Assembly: GCF_012844345.1 (NCBI RefSeq)
Contig: NZ_CP051625.1
Span: 1,922,001 to 1,986,000, forward strand
Direction of reading: 5' to 3'
Source of the DNA: Pseudomonas sp. gcc21
Lineage (GTDB): Bacteria; Pseudomonadota; Gammaproteobacteria; Pseudomonadales; Pseudomonadaceae
Length of the DNA stretch: 64,000 nt
This document shows positions 1 through 8,632 of the stretch, piece by piece; position 1 is the stretch's first letter; every line of letters starts with the position of its first letter. The notes beneath the pieces are model-generated. The model did no database searches, was not told where the DNA came from, and worked only from the letters and a program-made list of their open reading frames with translations. Both the position numbers and the translations under genes were made by a program.

Positions 1-411
1 ACGATCGACATTATCTCTCGCTACAAAAGCAAGTCCAAAAAGAAACAGGGCCACGTAAACCAACCGCTTGAGTTCACGAAACGGATCGATATTCTCCGCC
101 CATAAAAGACTAACCCCAGCCCACAAAAATATTAGCGTAAGCCCCGCTATTAATGGTTTCGCCGCGGCAAACAGATTGCCATAGGCTTCTCGTTCACGGA
201 AGCAGAGAATTAACGCAGGAATCCAGAAGAGAACGATCAGGATCTGATTATAAGGCTTGCTGGAGGGCGCTAACGCAACGCCCAGCAAAAACCAAAGAAC
301 TCCCAACGCCAGCCAGCCTCGCAATGTTCCATCAAGATTTAGCTCAGGGCCCCTCGTCGAATACAGTTTACCGACGCGCTCAATGAAGGAGGAGTCTTCC
401 TTGACACTCAA
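1..411 (-). CDS. O-antigen ligase/polymerase-like membrane protein (WaaL-type), 5' part only
   Basis: Translating the minus strand from a TTG codon gives an open frame that runs off the window edge (137 codons seen). The TTG sits behind a GGAG site with an 8-base spacer and overlaps the stop of the glycosyltransferase upstream. The product has a short polar N-terminus and then three strongly hydrophobic helices (for example LALGVLWFLLGVALA), the pattern of an O-antigen ligase N-terminus. In Pseudomonas, waaL lies at this end of the core locus. WaaL joins undecaprenyl-linked O-antigen to lipid A-core on the periplasmic face of the inner membrane. The conserved C-terminal loop is outside the window, so a Wzy-like polymerase remains possible. 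Confidence 0.6.
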   Translation of the reverse strand, partial: MSVKEDSSFIERVGKLYSTRGPELNLDGTLRGWLALGVLWFLLGVALAPSSKPYNQILIVLFWIPALILCFREREAYGNLFAAAKPLIAGLTLIFLWAGVSLLWAENIDPFRELKRLVYVALFLFGLAFVARDNVDR

Positions 412-1313
412 ATTTTCTTCTCCGGCTTGAACAACAGATGCCTCACCCGCCGCAACGTTTTCATATCCCATTGCCGCAACGGTATCTGTCGAAGAAGTGA
501 CCAAGCAAAAGACTTATCTTCAATCACAGCGAACCGCATAGCTTTTACTAGTAATCGCGCCTTTGCAGACTCATAGCCGGGATAAGACTTATACATATCG
601 ATAAGCTTGATTCCATAACCAAGTTCTGCCTTATACTGGGTCGAGAGACTGCCGTGATGCTTACGATACAAGGTTATTATGTCAGACAACACATCGATCC
701 TGTAGCCTTCATGGGCGACTTTTAATGTCATCTGGAAATCTTGTACCTTGATATCGGGATCATACCCCCCGACTGCATCCAACGCATCTCTTCTATACAT
801 GGCCAAGTTACCACCGACAACAAGTGCACACTCTAGCGCAGCCTCGAAATCGTAGGAACAGACCTTTTTATTTTTTGCTTTACTTGCCAGAAGTTTACCG
901 TCCTCATCAATCCTGACAGCTCTACCTCCGAGACAACCAACAGCAGGATTATTCTTCAGGTAGGCGACCTGAAGGCTCAGTCGGCCCGGGACCATCAAAT
1001 CATCCGCATCAAAGGTAGCAACGAACTCTCCACTTGCCCGATCCAGACCGTAATTCAACGCCGAACTGACACCGGCATTTTTCTGAGATACAACTTCGAT
1101 ATGTTTAACGAGACTTTCTTTTCCATGACACTCAAGTGCTTTATTTATGGCTTCTAGACTACCATCGGTTGAACCATCGTCAACAACGATCAGTTCAAAG
1201 TTTAGGTAGTCTTGTTCCAATATGCTCGCTATCGCGTCGCCAACATAACGAGCGTAGTTGTAACACGGGACAATAACGGAAACCAATGGATCAGACGGGG
1301 AAGTTGGGTGCAT
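408..1313 (-). CDS. Glycosyltransferase family 2 (GT-A fold)
   Basis: 301 residues. The N-terminus VSVIVPCYNYARYVGDAI, the DDGS motif (about 45-48) and the DADD metal-binding motif (about 102-105) are those of an inverting GT2 enzyme that transfers a sugar from a nucleotide-sugar donor on the cytoplasmic face. An upstream in-frame ATG at 1361 lies inside the preceding gene. The ATG at 1313 follows GAGG and overlaps that gene's TAA by one base (TAATG), so it is preferred. The place beside a WaaL-like gene and WapH-like genes points to LPS outer core or O-unit sugar addition; the acceptor is unknown. Base composition looks more AT-rich than in the waa genes. Confidence 0.85.
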   Translation of the reverse strand: MHPTSPSDPLVSVIVPCYNYARYVGDAIASILEQDYLNFELIVVDDGSTDGSLEAINKALECHGKESLVKHIEVVSQKNAGVSSALNYGLDRASGEFVATFDADDLMVPGRLSLQVAYLKNNPAVGCLGGRAVRIDEDGKLLASKAKNKKVCSYDFEAALECALVVGGNLAMYRRDALDAVGGYDPDIKVQDFQMTLKVAHEGYRIDVLSDIITLYRKHHGSLSTQYKAELGYGIKLIDMYKSYPGYESAKARLLVKAMRFAVIEDKSFAWSLLRQIPLRQWDMKTLRRVRHLLFKPEKKI

Positions 1314-2215
1314 TACTTCGCCTCTACCAGAGGAGCCCACCCGGAGGCGGTGATTTTCCATCCCCTTTCCTCAATCAACCCTGCTGGGCCCATCAGATCA
1401 GCTTCAGATTCCTGCGCCCATTCGTTTTTTTTCCAAGAAAGGAAGTGTAGATACGGAAAGTTCTTACCGGTCTGAAGGCTGTTTGTCAGCTCCCCGTCCA
1501 GCCAGAACCATGCGCAGGGCAGCTCCCGTTGGCCATCTTGCAGAATGGTGAAAGTGCTATGGGCTTCTATGAACTCACTGCGTACATACCAGTTATTGAA
1601 CCGCGCGGCAAAACGGCGGAGCGACTCCGGCCAATTTTTATGTCTGATGAAAAGCCTGCTGAATGCACCTTCGTCCAAGGCTTGATGCTCAGGATTGCTA
1701 AAGCGTTCGCGCCATTTTGGAATAAGACGATAAGCCTCCCGCATCCGACGGGTATTTCTTACAATGCATAAATGTCCGGACACCCGTCGTTCATGTGTAG
1801 AAAAGAGATCCTTCGCCTGCAAGCGCTCAGCAGTGAAGTATTTTCTTAGATTCCCGTAAATGACGTCTATATCCCCGAACGCCCAGAAATCGTAGCTCTC
1901 GATGGCCTCCTCATGGATATGCCCCAAAGCCGGCTTGATGTCACAAAGTTTGTAGGGGTTATCGGGATAAAATTCTACACCCAGGCGTTCACTAACAAAT
2001 TCGCAATAGTCTGCATAGGACGTTTCCACAAACCGTACATTCGCGGGCAGGAACGGTGGGATGCCGCAGTCTGAGAAAAACAGCCAGTTCACATCCGGAT
2101 TACGGCGACAGCTTTGCAGGAAAAAGGGAAACCAGAACGGCCACGCACCAAAATAAGGGATAACGAAGCAAATACTGGGCTCGCCAGCTGACATATCTGA
2201 TGGGGAATAATTCAT
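1313..2215 (-). CDS. DUF6625-like putative glycosyltransferase
   Basis: 300 residues. The start ICFVIPYFGAWPFWFPFFL and the DxD-type motif GDIDVIYG (about 114-121) fit the DUF6625-type GT-A-like proteins of polysaccharide loci. No signal peptide or membrane helix is evident, so it is probably cytoplasmic or membrane-associated. It overlaps the upstream glycosyltransferase by 4 bp (ATGA) and the downstream GT2 gene by 1 bp, so the three are probably co-translated. Donor and acceptor cannot be deduced. A second ATG seven codons in is also possible as a start. Confidence 0.65.
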   Translation of the reverse strand: MNYSPSDMSAGEPSICFVIPYFGAWPFWFPFFLQSCRRNPDVNWLFFSDCGIPPFLPANVRFVETSYADYCEFVSERLGVEFYPDNPYKLCDIKPALGHIHEEAIESYDFWAFGDIDVIYGNLRKYFTAERLQAKDLFSTHERRVSGHLCIVRNTRRMREAYRLIPKWRERFSNPEHQALDEGAFSRLFIRHKNWPESLRRFAARFNNWYVRSEFIEAHSTFTILQDGQRELPCAWFWLDGELTNSLQTGKNFPYLHFLSWKKNEWAQESEADLMGPAGLIEERGWKITASGWAPLVEAK

Positions 2216-3351
2216 ATATTGAATGAAAAGCGCTTGTTGATAATGGATGAAAATCTTTCTCTAGCGGCATCATCTGAAAAAAGGGACTCCAGCGGAGCGT
2301 CCCTCATCGCTGCGAAGCCATTTAAACAGTTGCGTCTCTGATACTCTTTGAGAATACATTCTCTCAGCGCCGCCGGGTTTGCGAAGGGAAAGAGCTGTCC
2401 GTAGCCTTCTACCACTTCCTTCGCGCCGCCATTGTCTGCGCAAATAATGGGTATATCTGCTGCCATGGCCTCAAGCAACACCATTCCAAACGGCTCATGA
2501 TCCGACGTAAGCGCAAAAACATCGAATGCCTTGAAAAACCGCCGCGCATCGGGAACCTGCCCTAGAAACAAGACTACATCCTTGATCTCTAGATCTGCAG
2601 CGAGTTGGCGTAGTTCAGCTTCAAGCTTACCCTTGCCAATGATTACCAAAAGACTATTTTTCGGAAGCTCTGAACGAGCCTTGGCGAAACCGCGAATCAG
2701 GGTCGCCTGGTCTTTATCCGGATGGAGACGGCCGACGTTTCCGATGATCCAGGCCGATTCAGGCAGCTCCAGGCTGCGTCTTGCGGCTGCACGCGACAAC
2801 TGTCCAGTGCGCACTGCGTCGATGTCGATGCGGTTATAGAGCGTTTGAACACGACTGGATTCTTTTGTACCCAGACTGTCCATGACATCATCACGGACAG
2901 AATCAGAAACACACAACAACAATAGTCGCTGTCTGAAAATATTAGCTAACAACCGCCGTGATCTTCTACGGTATACCCCGAATGCGTGCTGGATACCAAT
3001 GACAGGCAATGAGGTCGCCAGTAGCGCAACGTATGTTGGCTTGAAACGATGGGCTATGCACAGCTGATACTCTCGGGCCGCTGCTATTTTTCTTACAGCG
3101 GTGATCGCACCCAGCTTAAGCCCTCTCAGCTGCCGACTGGAATAGTCAAGGAACACGACTTCATCAGACGCCGAGCCGCGCCTGACCTCTTCGCTAGCGA
3201 CGCCAGTGAAATAAACCGTGCAGACTTTATATTCAGTGTCTTTGAATAAAGCAGCATACTGCCTCGCGCAATCCATGAAAGGTCCGTCATATCCATGACA
3301 CAACTGCAAAACCCATTGGGCGCCGTCCGCACCTGAGTCACTAGCGATCAT
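2212..3351 (-). CDS. WapH-like glycosyltransferase family 4 (copy 2)
   Basis: 379 residues. GT-B fold retaining transferase: an N-terminal acceptor domain opening VLQLCHGYDGPFMDCARQY, the donor motif NVGRLHPDKDQATL in the middle, and the E-x7-E signature in SDHEPFGMVLLEAMAA. It closely resembles the next gene upstream and, from memory, WapH (PA5004) of P. aeruginosa, a core glycosyltransferase. The ATG at 3351 is chosen over 3363 because a GGAGG lies 5 bases before it; the earlier ATG has no properly spaced site. About 256 bases separate it from the paralogue upstream, the longest gap in the LPS cluster. Confidence 0.85.
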   Translation of the reverse strand: MIASDSGADGAQWVLQLCHGYDGPFMDCARQYAALFKDTEYKVCTVYFTGVASEEVRRGSASDEVVFLDYSSRQLRGLKLGAITAVRKIAAAREYQLCIAHRFKPTYVALLATSLPVIGIQHAFGVYRRRSRRLLANIFRQRLLLLCVSDSVRDDVMDSLGTKESSRVQTLYNRIDIDAVRTGQLSRAAARRSLELPESAWIIGNVGRLHPDKDQATLIRGFAKARSELPKNSLLVIIGKGKLEAELRQLAADLEIKDVVLFLGQVPDARRFFKAFDVFALTSDHEPFGMVLLEAMAADIPIICADNGGAKEVVEGYGQLFPFANPAALRECILKEYQRRNCLNGFAAMRDAPLESLFSDDAARERFSSIINKRFSFNI

Positions 3352-3607
3352 GAGACCCTCCATTGCGGATATAACCTCAAAGGGGATGCTTGTCGAACGC
3401 AGCGCACAGACAATCGGTTTCCGGGAGCGCTACGGCTCCGGAAACACTTGTTGTGACATGAACTACTCAGGAAAGATTTAAGGGCGCAGGCCTGTCGCGC
3501 AATGCTCGAAATCACAACGTTGCCCTTGAAAAAAGGGCGAGTATATCCTGCTAAGCGATCCGGATGGAACCGCCGAAGGGAGTTGTCCGACTTCTGGCCA
3601 GTTCCTT
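3352..3607. other. Intergenic gap between the two WapH-like genes
   Basis: This 256-base gap interrupts an otherwise packed operon. It holds an imperfect inverted repeat at 3418-3447 (arms around TTTCCGGGAGC and GCTCCGGAAA) and a short hairpin at 3524-3540 (GCCCTT/AAGGGC). Neither has a clear T-run on the minus strand, so attenuation is only a guess. No gene was recognised here. Confidence 0.4.
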
Positions 3608-4732
3608 CTACGCAGTAGCTGCGACCATCGACAGCCCCCAAAAGCGCTTCTTACCAGCCGCATCAGAGAATTCATTGATCAGTTTTTTGCGCATGGCCTG
3701 TCGCTGCTCCTCAACGGCGGGATCTGCAGCCTCTGACGCCTTTACCAGGCATCCGGCTAATGCTAGCCCATCGCCCTGCCGAAACAGCTGACCTGCCCCG
3801 TCTACCACTTCCCGGGCACCACCGCAGTCGCTGGACACTACGGGAACGCCAGCTGCCATGGCTTCTAGCAGAACCATGCCAAATGGCTCATGGTCGGAAC
3901 TCAATACAAACACGTCGAATGCCTTGAAGTACCTGCGTGCGTCGGGGACTTCACCTACGAAGAAGACGCGCTTGGAGATGTTCAGTTGTATCGCCAAGGA
4001 CTTCAGCTCTTTTTCCAGCCTTCCACGACCCAGGATGGCCAGACAACTGTTCTTGGGCAGGTCAGACAAGGCTGCTGCAAACCCTTTGATGAGCGTCGCC
4101 TGATCCTTGTCTGGATGCAGCCTTCCTACATTCCCGACGATCCAGGCGTTCTGTGGAAGCTTGAGCTGCTGCCTGGCCTCCGCACGGTCAAACTGCTGGG
4201 CTTGGACCGCGGGGATATCGATGTGGTAGTAGAGCGTTTGGATGCGCTCACTGGGCCAGTTTGGGAGGCGTGCTCTGATAGCGTCGCGGACCGAATCAGA
4301 CACGGCCAATGCCTGTATACGCTTACGGTAAGCCTGAGCGAATAAGCGCCGATCGAGTCGATCATAAGCGCCATACGCATGGTGCACCCAAATAATAGGC
4401 AATCGAGTAGCGAGACAGGCGATATAAGCCGGCTTCGACCTGTGCGCGATACATAGTGAGAAGTTTTTCGTTTTGACTATGCGGCGGATCTCGCGAATCG
4501 CACGCAGCTTGATTCCTTTCAACGCTTTGGATCTATATTCGAGAAAAATGACCTCATCGGACTGGCATGCAGTCACGACTTCGTCGCTCGGCTCACCCGA
4601 AAGAAATACCGTCGTAACTTTATAAGGCGTATCCGCAAACAAGCTCGCGTATTGCCGAGCATAGTCCAGAAAGGGGCCCCCGTATCCATGGCAAATCTGC
4701 AGGATATGGCGTGATTGTGGTCGGTTGTTCAT
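3608..4732 (-). CDS. WapH-like glycosyltransferase family 4 (copy 1)
   Basis: 374 residues. GT-B enzyme with ILQICHGYGGPFLDYARQY near the N-terminus, NVGRLHPDKDQATL in the middle and SDHEPFGMVLLEAMAA as the E-x7-E donor-binding signature. Parallel motifs run the whole length of the next gene, so the pair looks like an old tandem duplication that has diverged, perhaps to different linkages or acceptors. The ATG at 4732 follows GGAG with a 6-base spacer; the upstream in-frame ATG at 4786 has no such site and would add an unconserved tail. It lies downstream of the core kinase genes, where P. aeruginosa has wapH. Confidence 0.87.
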   Translation of the reverse strand: MNNRPQSRHILQICHGYGGPFLDYARQYASLFADTPYKVTTVFLSGEPSDEVVTACQSDEVIFLEYRSKALKGIKLRAIREIRRIVKTKNFSLCIAHRSKPAYIACLATRLPIIWVHHAYGAYDRLDRRLFAQAYRKRIQALAVSDSVRDAIRARLPNWPSERIQTLYYHIDIPAVQAQQFDRAEARQQLKLPQNAWIVGNVGRLHPDKDQATLIKGFAAALSDLPKNSCLAILGRGRLEKELKSLAIQLNISKRVFFVGEVPDARRYFKAFDVFVLSSDHEPFGMVLLEAMAAGVPVVSSDCGGAREVVDGAGQLFRQGDGLALAGCLVKASEAADPAVEEQRQAMRKKLINEFSDAAGKKRFWGLSMVAATA

Positions 4733-4865
4733 GATTTCTCCATGATCTTGTTCGGCTTGCGAGTCAGAAACCATGGTGAGAACCATGAACAGACTATGCC
4801 TTAAATCCTAGAGTCATTAGTACCCAATCGCCCTTTTTGGTTCACACCAATAGCGAAAAGTGATT

Positions 4866-6305
4866 TCAGAGGCCAGCTGAACGCGGAAGTTGCGAATCAA
4901 GCCACATCCCAAGCGGACTCCCTGCGGGCCAGTTGCGCAGGAAACGCGCCCGATCAGCCTCCCACGCTTTGCGCCAGGCCGAACTGTCGGTTTCGTAGAA
5001 CCGCATCCCATCCAGGTCAATCAGAACGATTTCTTCCAGACGCCAAAGCAGGTTGGTTGCTTTGCAATCGCCGTGGCTGATTCGCGCATGAAAAAGCTGC
5101 CCAAACAATCGGAGTAGCGCTGCAGCCTCTTCCTCCGTAGGCGTCCTGTCGCCATCAGTACCGAAGCGCTCCAGCAGGTTAACCCCGGAGCAATATTCGG
5201 TGACTAGCCAGGCTGTACTGCGGAGCGGGCCATTACGCTGCTCGACCATCGCCAACGGAGTTGGCGTGGCGATGCCGAGAAACTGCAGCCGATGCGCCGA
5301 GAGCCAACAGTGCCATGCTCTGCTTGGTCGCCAGAAGCGCTTGAGCCAGTGAATTGCATTCTTGATGTTGTAGCGTTTAACCACAACCTCTCGTACTCCG
5401 GTTGAAGCCAGGGCCACGGTGCTACTGCCGCCATCCTTAAGCAAGGGTTGTTGGGTGAAGCATTGGTCTGGCGCGTCAAGCAGACGTTCCAGCTCGACAA
5501 CATCGCTGCGCCGACATACCTCAAACCGTCCCCAATCACGCTTTACCGCAAATTCCGTGCAATCGCGCAGTGACTTGTCGAGGTAGTTTTCAAGGCGGAG
5601 TTGGCGCTTGGCGCCTATCAGTTTCGCGAGATTCTCGGGGTGGATAGCTTGATGGGGGTTTGTCTCAAGATAGGCGAGCAGCAGCTGTTCCACCCACGCG
5701 TCCCAGCCGGGGTTCAGCTGCGCGAAGAAGATAGCCAGATTCTCTTCAGCCTGCTGGGCGGTTATCGGCTGCCCCTGGCTGAGAACCTCCACCGCATCAC
5801 CATCAATGACCTGCAACGCGCCATCATGCATAAGAAAATTACCGAGATGCAGATCGCGCTGCACCAGCCCTTTGGCATGCATCGCAGCGATACCTGTCAG
5901 AGCCAGACGCAGCAAACGCAATGCTGGTTCGCTTCCTGCGGGCTCGTGGCTCAGGGCGTCCCATTGCGTTTCGAGACTTTCTGCTCTTTCAAGAAATTCG
6001 GTGAGCAGATACTGACCACCGCCCGGGAGTGCACCCTGGCTGATGATGGCTGGCGAGGCAAGTCCCGCGCCAAGCACCGCCTCGATACCCTCCAGCTCCC
6101 GAACACAATGCCGTTTCGCAGCCGGCGCGATGAAGAGCTTAGCCAGAACGGGCTTGCCGGCCAGCTCGCCCTGCGCAACCAACCGCTTGGCCGGCAAAAT
6201 CCGCAACCAGCGGTGAACAGTCAGGTCGCCGCCGTCCGTAAGTGGCACGCTGAAGGGTGCCGGCGGGTTGCGTTCGGCGCGACGTAATTGCTCGGTGATA
6301 TTCAT
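4866..6305 (-). CDS. Double kinase-like LPS core protein (PA5006 type)
   Basis: 479 residues, with two kinase-like catalytic cores in one chain. The first has AKLFIAPAAKRHCVRELEG as N-lobe, VQRDLHLGNF as catalytic loop (about 150) and VIDGDAVE as metal loop. The second has VVKRYNIKNAIHWLKRFW, then SHGDCKATNLL and LIDLDGM. This is the layout I recall for PA5006, one of the proteins linked to phosphorylation of inner-core heptose. The first catalytic loop reads QRD rather than HRD. It starts 7 bp after the preceding kinase-like gene, within the waa operon. Whether both halves are active cannot be read from sequence. Names such as wapQ are used in this region but I could not assign one safely. 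Confidence 0.82.
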   Translation of the reverse strand: MNITEQLRRAERNPPAPFSVPLTDGGDLTVHRWLRILPAKRLVAQGELAGKPVLAKLFIAPAAKRHCVRELEGIEAVLGAGLASPAIISQGALPGGGQYLLTEFLERAESLETQWDALSHEPAGSEPALRLLRLALTGIAAMHAKGLVQRDLHLGNFLMHDGALQVIDGDAVEVLSQGQPITAQQAEENLAIFFAQLNPGWDAWVEQLLLAYLETNPHQAIHPENLAKLIGAKRQLRLENYLDKSLRDCTEFAVKRDWGRFEVCRRSDVVELERLLDAPDQCFTQQPLLKDGGSSTVALASTGVREVVVKRYNIKNAIHWLKRFWRPSRAWHCWLSAHRLQFLGIATPTPLAMVEQRNGPLRSTAWLVTEYCSGVNLLERFGTDGDRTPTEEEAAALLRLFGQLFHARISHGDCKATNLLWRLEEIVLIDLDGMRFYETDSSAWRKAWEADRARFLRNWPAGSPLGMWLDSQLPRSAGL

Positions 6306-6312
6306 CGTTTGA

Positions 6313-7077
6313 TTATTCCGGCGAGCGACGACTGAGTATGCGTATCAACAGCTGGCGCGCTTCGTCATCCAGACGCGACCGGCCCATATATGCCAAAAAG
6401 AACCGCAATTGCTGGCTATTGGTGGCCACCTGGGTACGCCGATGCAGGCTGCTCAAGTCTCTGACACGGTCCCGTTCGCCGAACCAGGCTCTGCGGGTCT
6501 CTTCCAGATCAATCAGCCGTGCACCCGCGCCGTCGCCGTCCAACTTGAGGAAAATCTGTTTGGGATACAGGCTGTTATGCATCTTGCCGGCGTTGTGTAA
6601 TGCGCGCACCAGCGCAGCGGCCGCCATGATCAGGTCTTGCTTGCCCTGCCATTCCAGGTCGGGCCAACGTTCGAACCAGATATCCAGTGAGCGGTATTCA
6701 TCCAGCGCGCGAGTCAGCAGAATGGCCTGGTGGTTACCGTCCTGGCGACGCTGAGCGAAGAATGCAGTTTCAAGTGACGGGATACCCAGGTGGGCGAAGC
6801 GCTGGATGAAACGAAATTCGCGCGCATAGATTGGCTCACCCAGAGGATGCAACCGGCTGCGTACGAGCTGGTTCTCCTGACGTTTGAGATAAAAGGTCTG
6901 CAAATGCCCATTGATGTCTTCGAGCTCAAGCCGCACAACGGTATTCCAACCACCCCGGCGCATTACTCGCTTGCTGCTGGCGTTGCATCGGCAGTTCCAT
7001 AGCCCCTCGAAATTATCAAGGCCATGACGTGCCAGTACCTCGCGGGCGTTGACTGCAATGAAAGGCGACTCGCTCAT
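6313..7077 (-). CDS. LPS kinase-like (InaA/RfaP family) protein lacking the catalytic Asp
   Basis: 254 residues. Kinase-fold protein of the RfaP/KdkA/InaA group, corresponding in position to PA5007. The N-lobe lysine region reads FYLKRQENQLVRSRL. The segment that should hold the catalytic aspartate reads KMHNSLYPKQIFL, so HRD is replaced by HNS, while a downstream Asp is kept in LIDLEETRR. InaA-like proteins often carry this HNxLYPK pattern, so it may be a family trait rather than damage. ATGA overlaps of 4 bp with both neighbours indicate translational coupling. Likely role: core-oligosaccharide phosphorylation or support of it, at the cytoplasmic membrane. Confidence 0.8.
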   Translation of the reverse strand: MSESPFIAVNAREVLARHGLDNFEGLWNCRCNASSKRVMRRGGWNTVVRLELEDINGHLQTFYLKRQENQLVRSRLHPLGEPIYAREFRFIQRFAHLGIPSLETAFFAQRRQDGNHQAILLTRALDEYRSLDIWFERWPDLEWQGKQDLIMAAAALVRALHNAGKMHNSLYPKQIFLKLDGDGAGARLIDLEETRRAWFGERDRVRDLSSLHRRTQVATNSQQLRFFLAYMGRSRLDDEARQLLIRILSRRSPE

Positions 7078-7820
7078 TCTCGCCCCTTGAAGAAATTCAA
7101 TACTGCCCGAACCTGTTTCTTGTCCGCCGGCGACAGCGTGGGTCTCTCGATATAGTCCAGAAAGAAGCGCAGCCGCTGCGTTCTGCTCAGGACGCGCTTA
7201 CCCAGTTTGTCGAGACAGGCCAGGTCCTTGATTATTCGATATTTCAACATGGGCCCCACCCAGAAATTCCCACCGGGGCAGTCAATCATATAGACGTCTG
7301 GAAATGGCTTCTCGTCGACCAGGATATTGCGCCACTTCAGGTCGTTATGAGCAAAGTTCTGGTCATGCATCATGCGCGTGGCATGGGCAATCTGCCTCGA
7401 TACGTGGGCAACCCATCGCTTGCACAAAAACCGGGGGTCACGGTTCTTGGCAATATTCGCCATGTCCGACGTCCCATGCAGATTCTGGGTGATAAGTGCA
7501 CCCCGGTGAAAGGCGCCGTCACGCCGCTCCAGCCCGAAGCCAACTACCGTGGCGGACGGAATACCCCAGGCATGAAAATGCAGAAGGTTTTCCCATTCTG
7601 CCTGGACCCGCGGACGTCCGATGTAGCGGCGCAGATTCTTGCCCGCGCCCGTGTAACGCTTCACGTAATAGTAGCGATTGCCAACCCATACCCGATGAAC
7701 CGTACTGATAGGGTCGGTCGTTATCAACTCGCCTTCCAGCGCAAAAACTGTATCCAGATCAGCGAACAGTCGTCCGCTGACACCGGTTGCGTATTCAGGA
7801 TTGAGGGTCCAGCCGGTCAT
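7074..7820 (-). CDS. LPS core kinase-like protein (PA5008 type)
   Basis: 248 residues. RfaP/KdkA-type kinase fold: YYVKRYTGAGKNLRRYIG carries the N-lobe lysine, FAHNDLKWRNILVDE the catalytic Asp and Asn, and VYMIDCPGG the metal-binding Asp. The residues needed for phosphotransfer therefore look present, unlike in the next gene. It matches the position and size of PA5008. It overlaps waaP upstream and the PA5007-like gene downstream by 4 bp each. The probable substrate is a heptose of the LPS inner core, with ATP as donor; the exact hydroxyl is not inferable. Confidence 0.82.
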   Translation of the reverse strand: MTGWTLNPEYATGVSGRLFADLDTVFALEGELITTDPISTVHRVWVGNRYYYVKRYTGAGKNLRRYIGRPRVQAEWENLLHFHAWGIPSATVVGFGLERRDGAFHRGALITQNLHGTSDMANIAKNRDPRFLCKRWVAHVSRQIAHATRMMHDQNFAHNDLKWRNILVDEKPFPDVYMIDCPGGNFWVGPMLKYRIIKDLACLDKLGKRVLSRTQRLRFFLDYIERPTLSPADKKQVRAVLNFFKGRE

Positions 7821-8632
7821 GCATCACTACCCGGGGCATATTTGCGCTCGAAGCGCGTCTGCAGCCGTGCGGCCTTGCGTTCCAGCATGCTCAGCAGCAC
7901 TGCTTCTTCTGTAAGGATCTGACGCAGCGGCCGATCAAAATACACACGCAGAAAGCGCAGCTTGTCGCGCTCCGTCAACCCTATGTTCAATGCAGAAAAA
8001 TACAGCCCGGCCAGATCCTTGTCCCGCCAGCGACGTGGCACGCTGGGACGAATCTGCGCACGATGCAGATCAATCAACGACAACCGCAGATTGCTCGCCG
8101 TCGGCTCGGTGTCTGTGTGCAACAGGAAATGGCAGATGTAACAGTCGCGGTGATTGACGCCCGCCTGGTGCATCTGCCGCGTCATCGTTGCCACTTCTTC
8201 GATCAGTGCGCGTTTGAGGGCAGGATCAGGCGGGTTGCTGCGCCAGTTGTGCGCGTAGTCTTCAAGGCTGATGGTCGGCGCCAGCTCTTCAGTGATGATG
8301 AACGAATGCTGGTCGGCTGGATTGGCCCCTCGCTCACCGAAGGCCACGGCAGTCATGGTCGCGACACCCGCTGCGTTTAGCGCCTGGATCGCTTGCCATT
8401 CCTGACCTGCACCCAATACCGGTGCTTTAAGGGTTAGCCAGTTCTTGAAGATCTCACGCCAACCAACACCCCGGTGAATCTTGACGAAATAGCCCCGGCC
8501 ATCGACCACGGTGCGCAAGGTACGTCGCGCCTCAAGCTCGCGGAACACTTCACCCTGAAGCTCTTCAACTTCAACAAAGGCATCGCGCCCGCTCCAGAGC
8601 GTTTTGAAGGGTTCGGCCAGTATCAGCTTCAA
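7817..8632 (-). CDS. waaP: LPS core heptose(I) kinase WaaP
   Basis: 271 residues, near the 268 I recall for P. aeruginosa WaaP and very similar to it throughout (start MKLILAEPFKTLW, block FVKIHRGVGWREI). It phosphorylates heptose I of the inner core with ATP. The catalytic loop NHRDCYICHFLL and metal loop SLIDLHRAQ are intact. In P. aeruginosa this gene is essential because core phosphates are needed for LPS export and outer-membrane stability. It overlaps waaG upstream and the PA5008-like gene downstream by 4 bp each. Confidence 0.95.
   Translation of the reverse strand: MKLILAEPFKTLWSGRDAFVEVEELQGEVFRELEARRTLRTVVDGRGYFVKIHRGVGWREIFKNWLTLKAPVLGAGQEWQAIQALNAAGVATMTAVAFGERGANPADQHSFIITEELAPTISLEDYAHNWRSNPPDPALKRALIEEVATMTRQMHQAGVNHRDCYICHFLLHTDTEPTASNLRLSLIDLHRAQIRPSVPRRWRDKDLAGLYFSALNIGLTERDKLRFLRVYFDRPLRQILTEEAVLLSMLERKAARLQTRFERKYAPGSDA

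Noticed and set aside
153..386. Plus-strand 77-codon frame at the window start
   Set aside because: It is antisense to the WaaL-like membrane protein, which has coherent hydrophobic helices and a good start.
3348..3641. Minus-strand 97-codon frame between the two WapH-like genes
   Set aside because: No ribosome-binding site or family resemblance; it overlaps the end of one glycosyltransferase in another frame.
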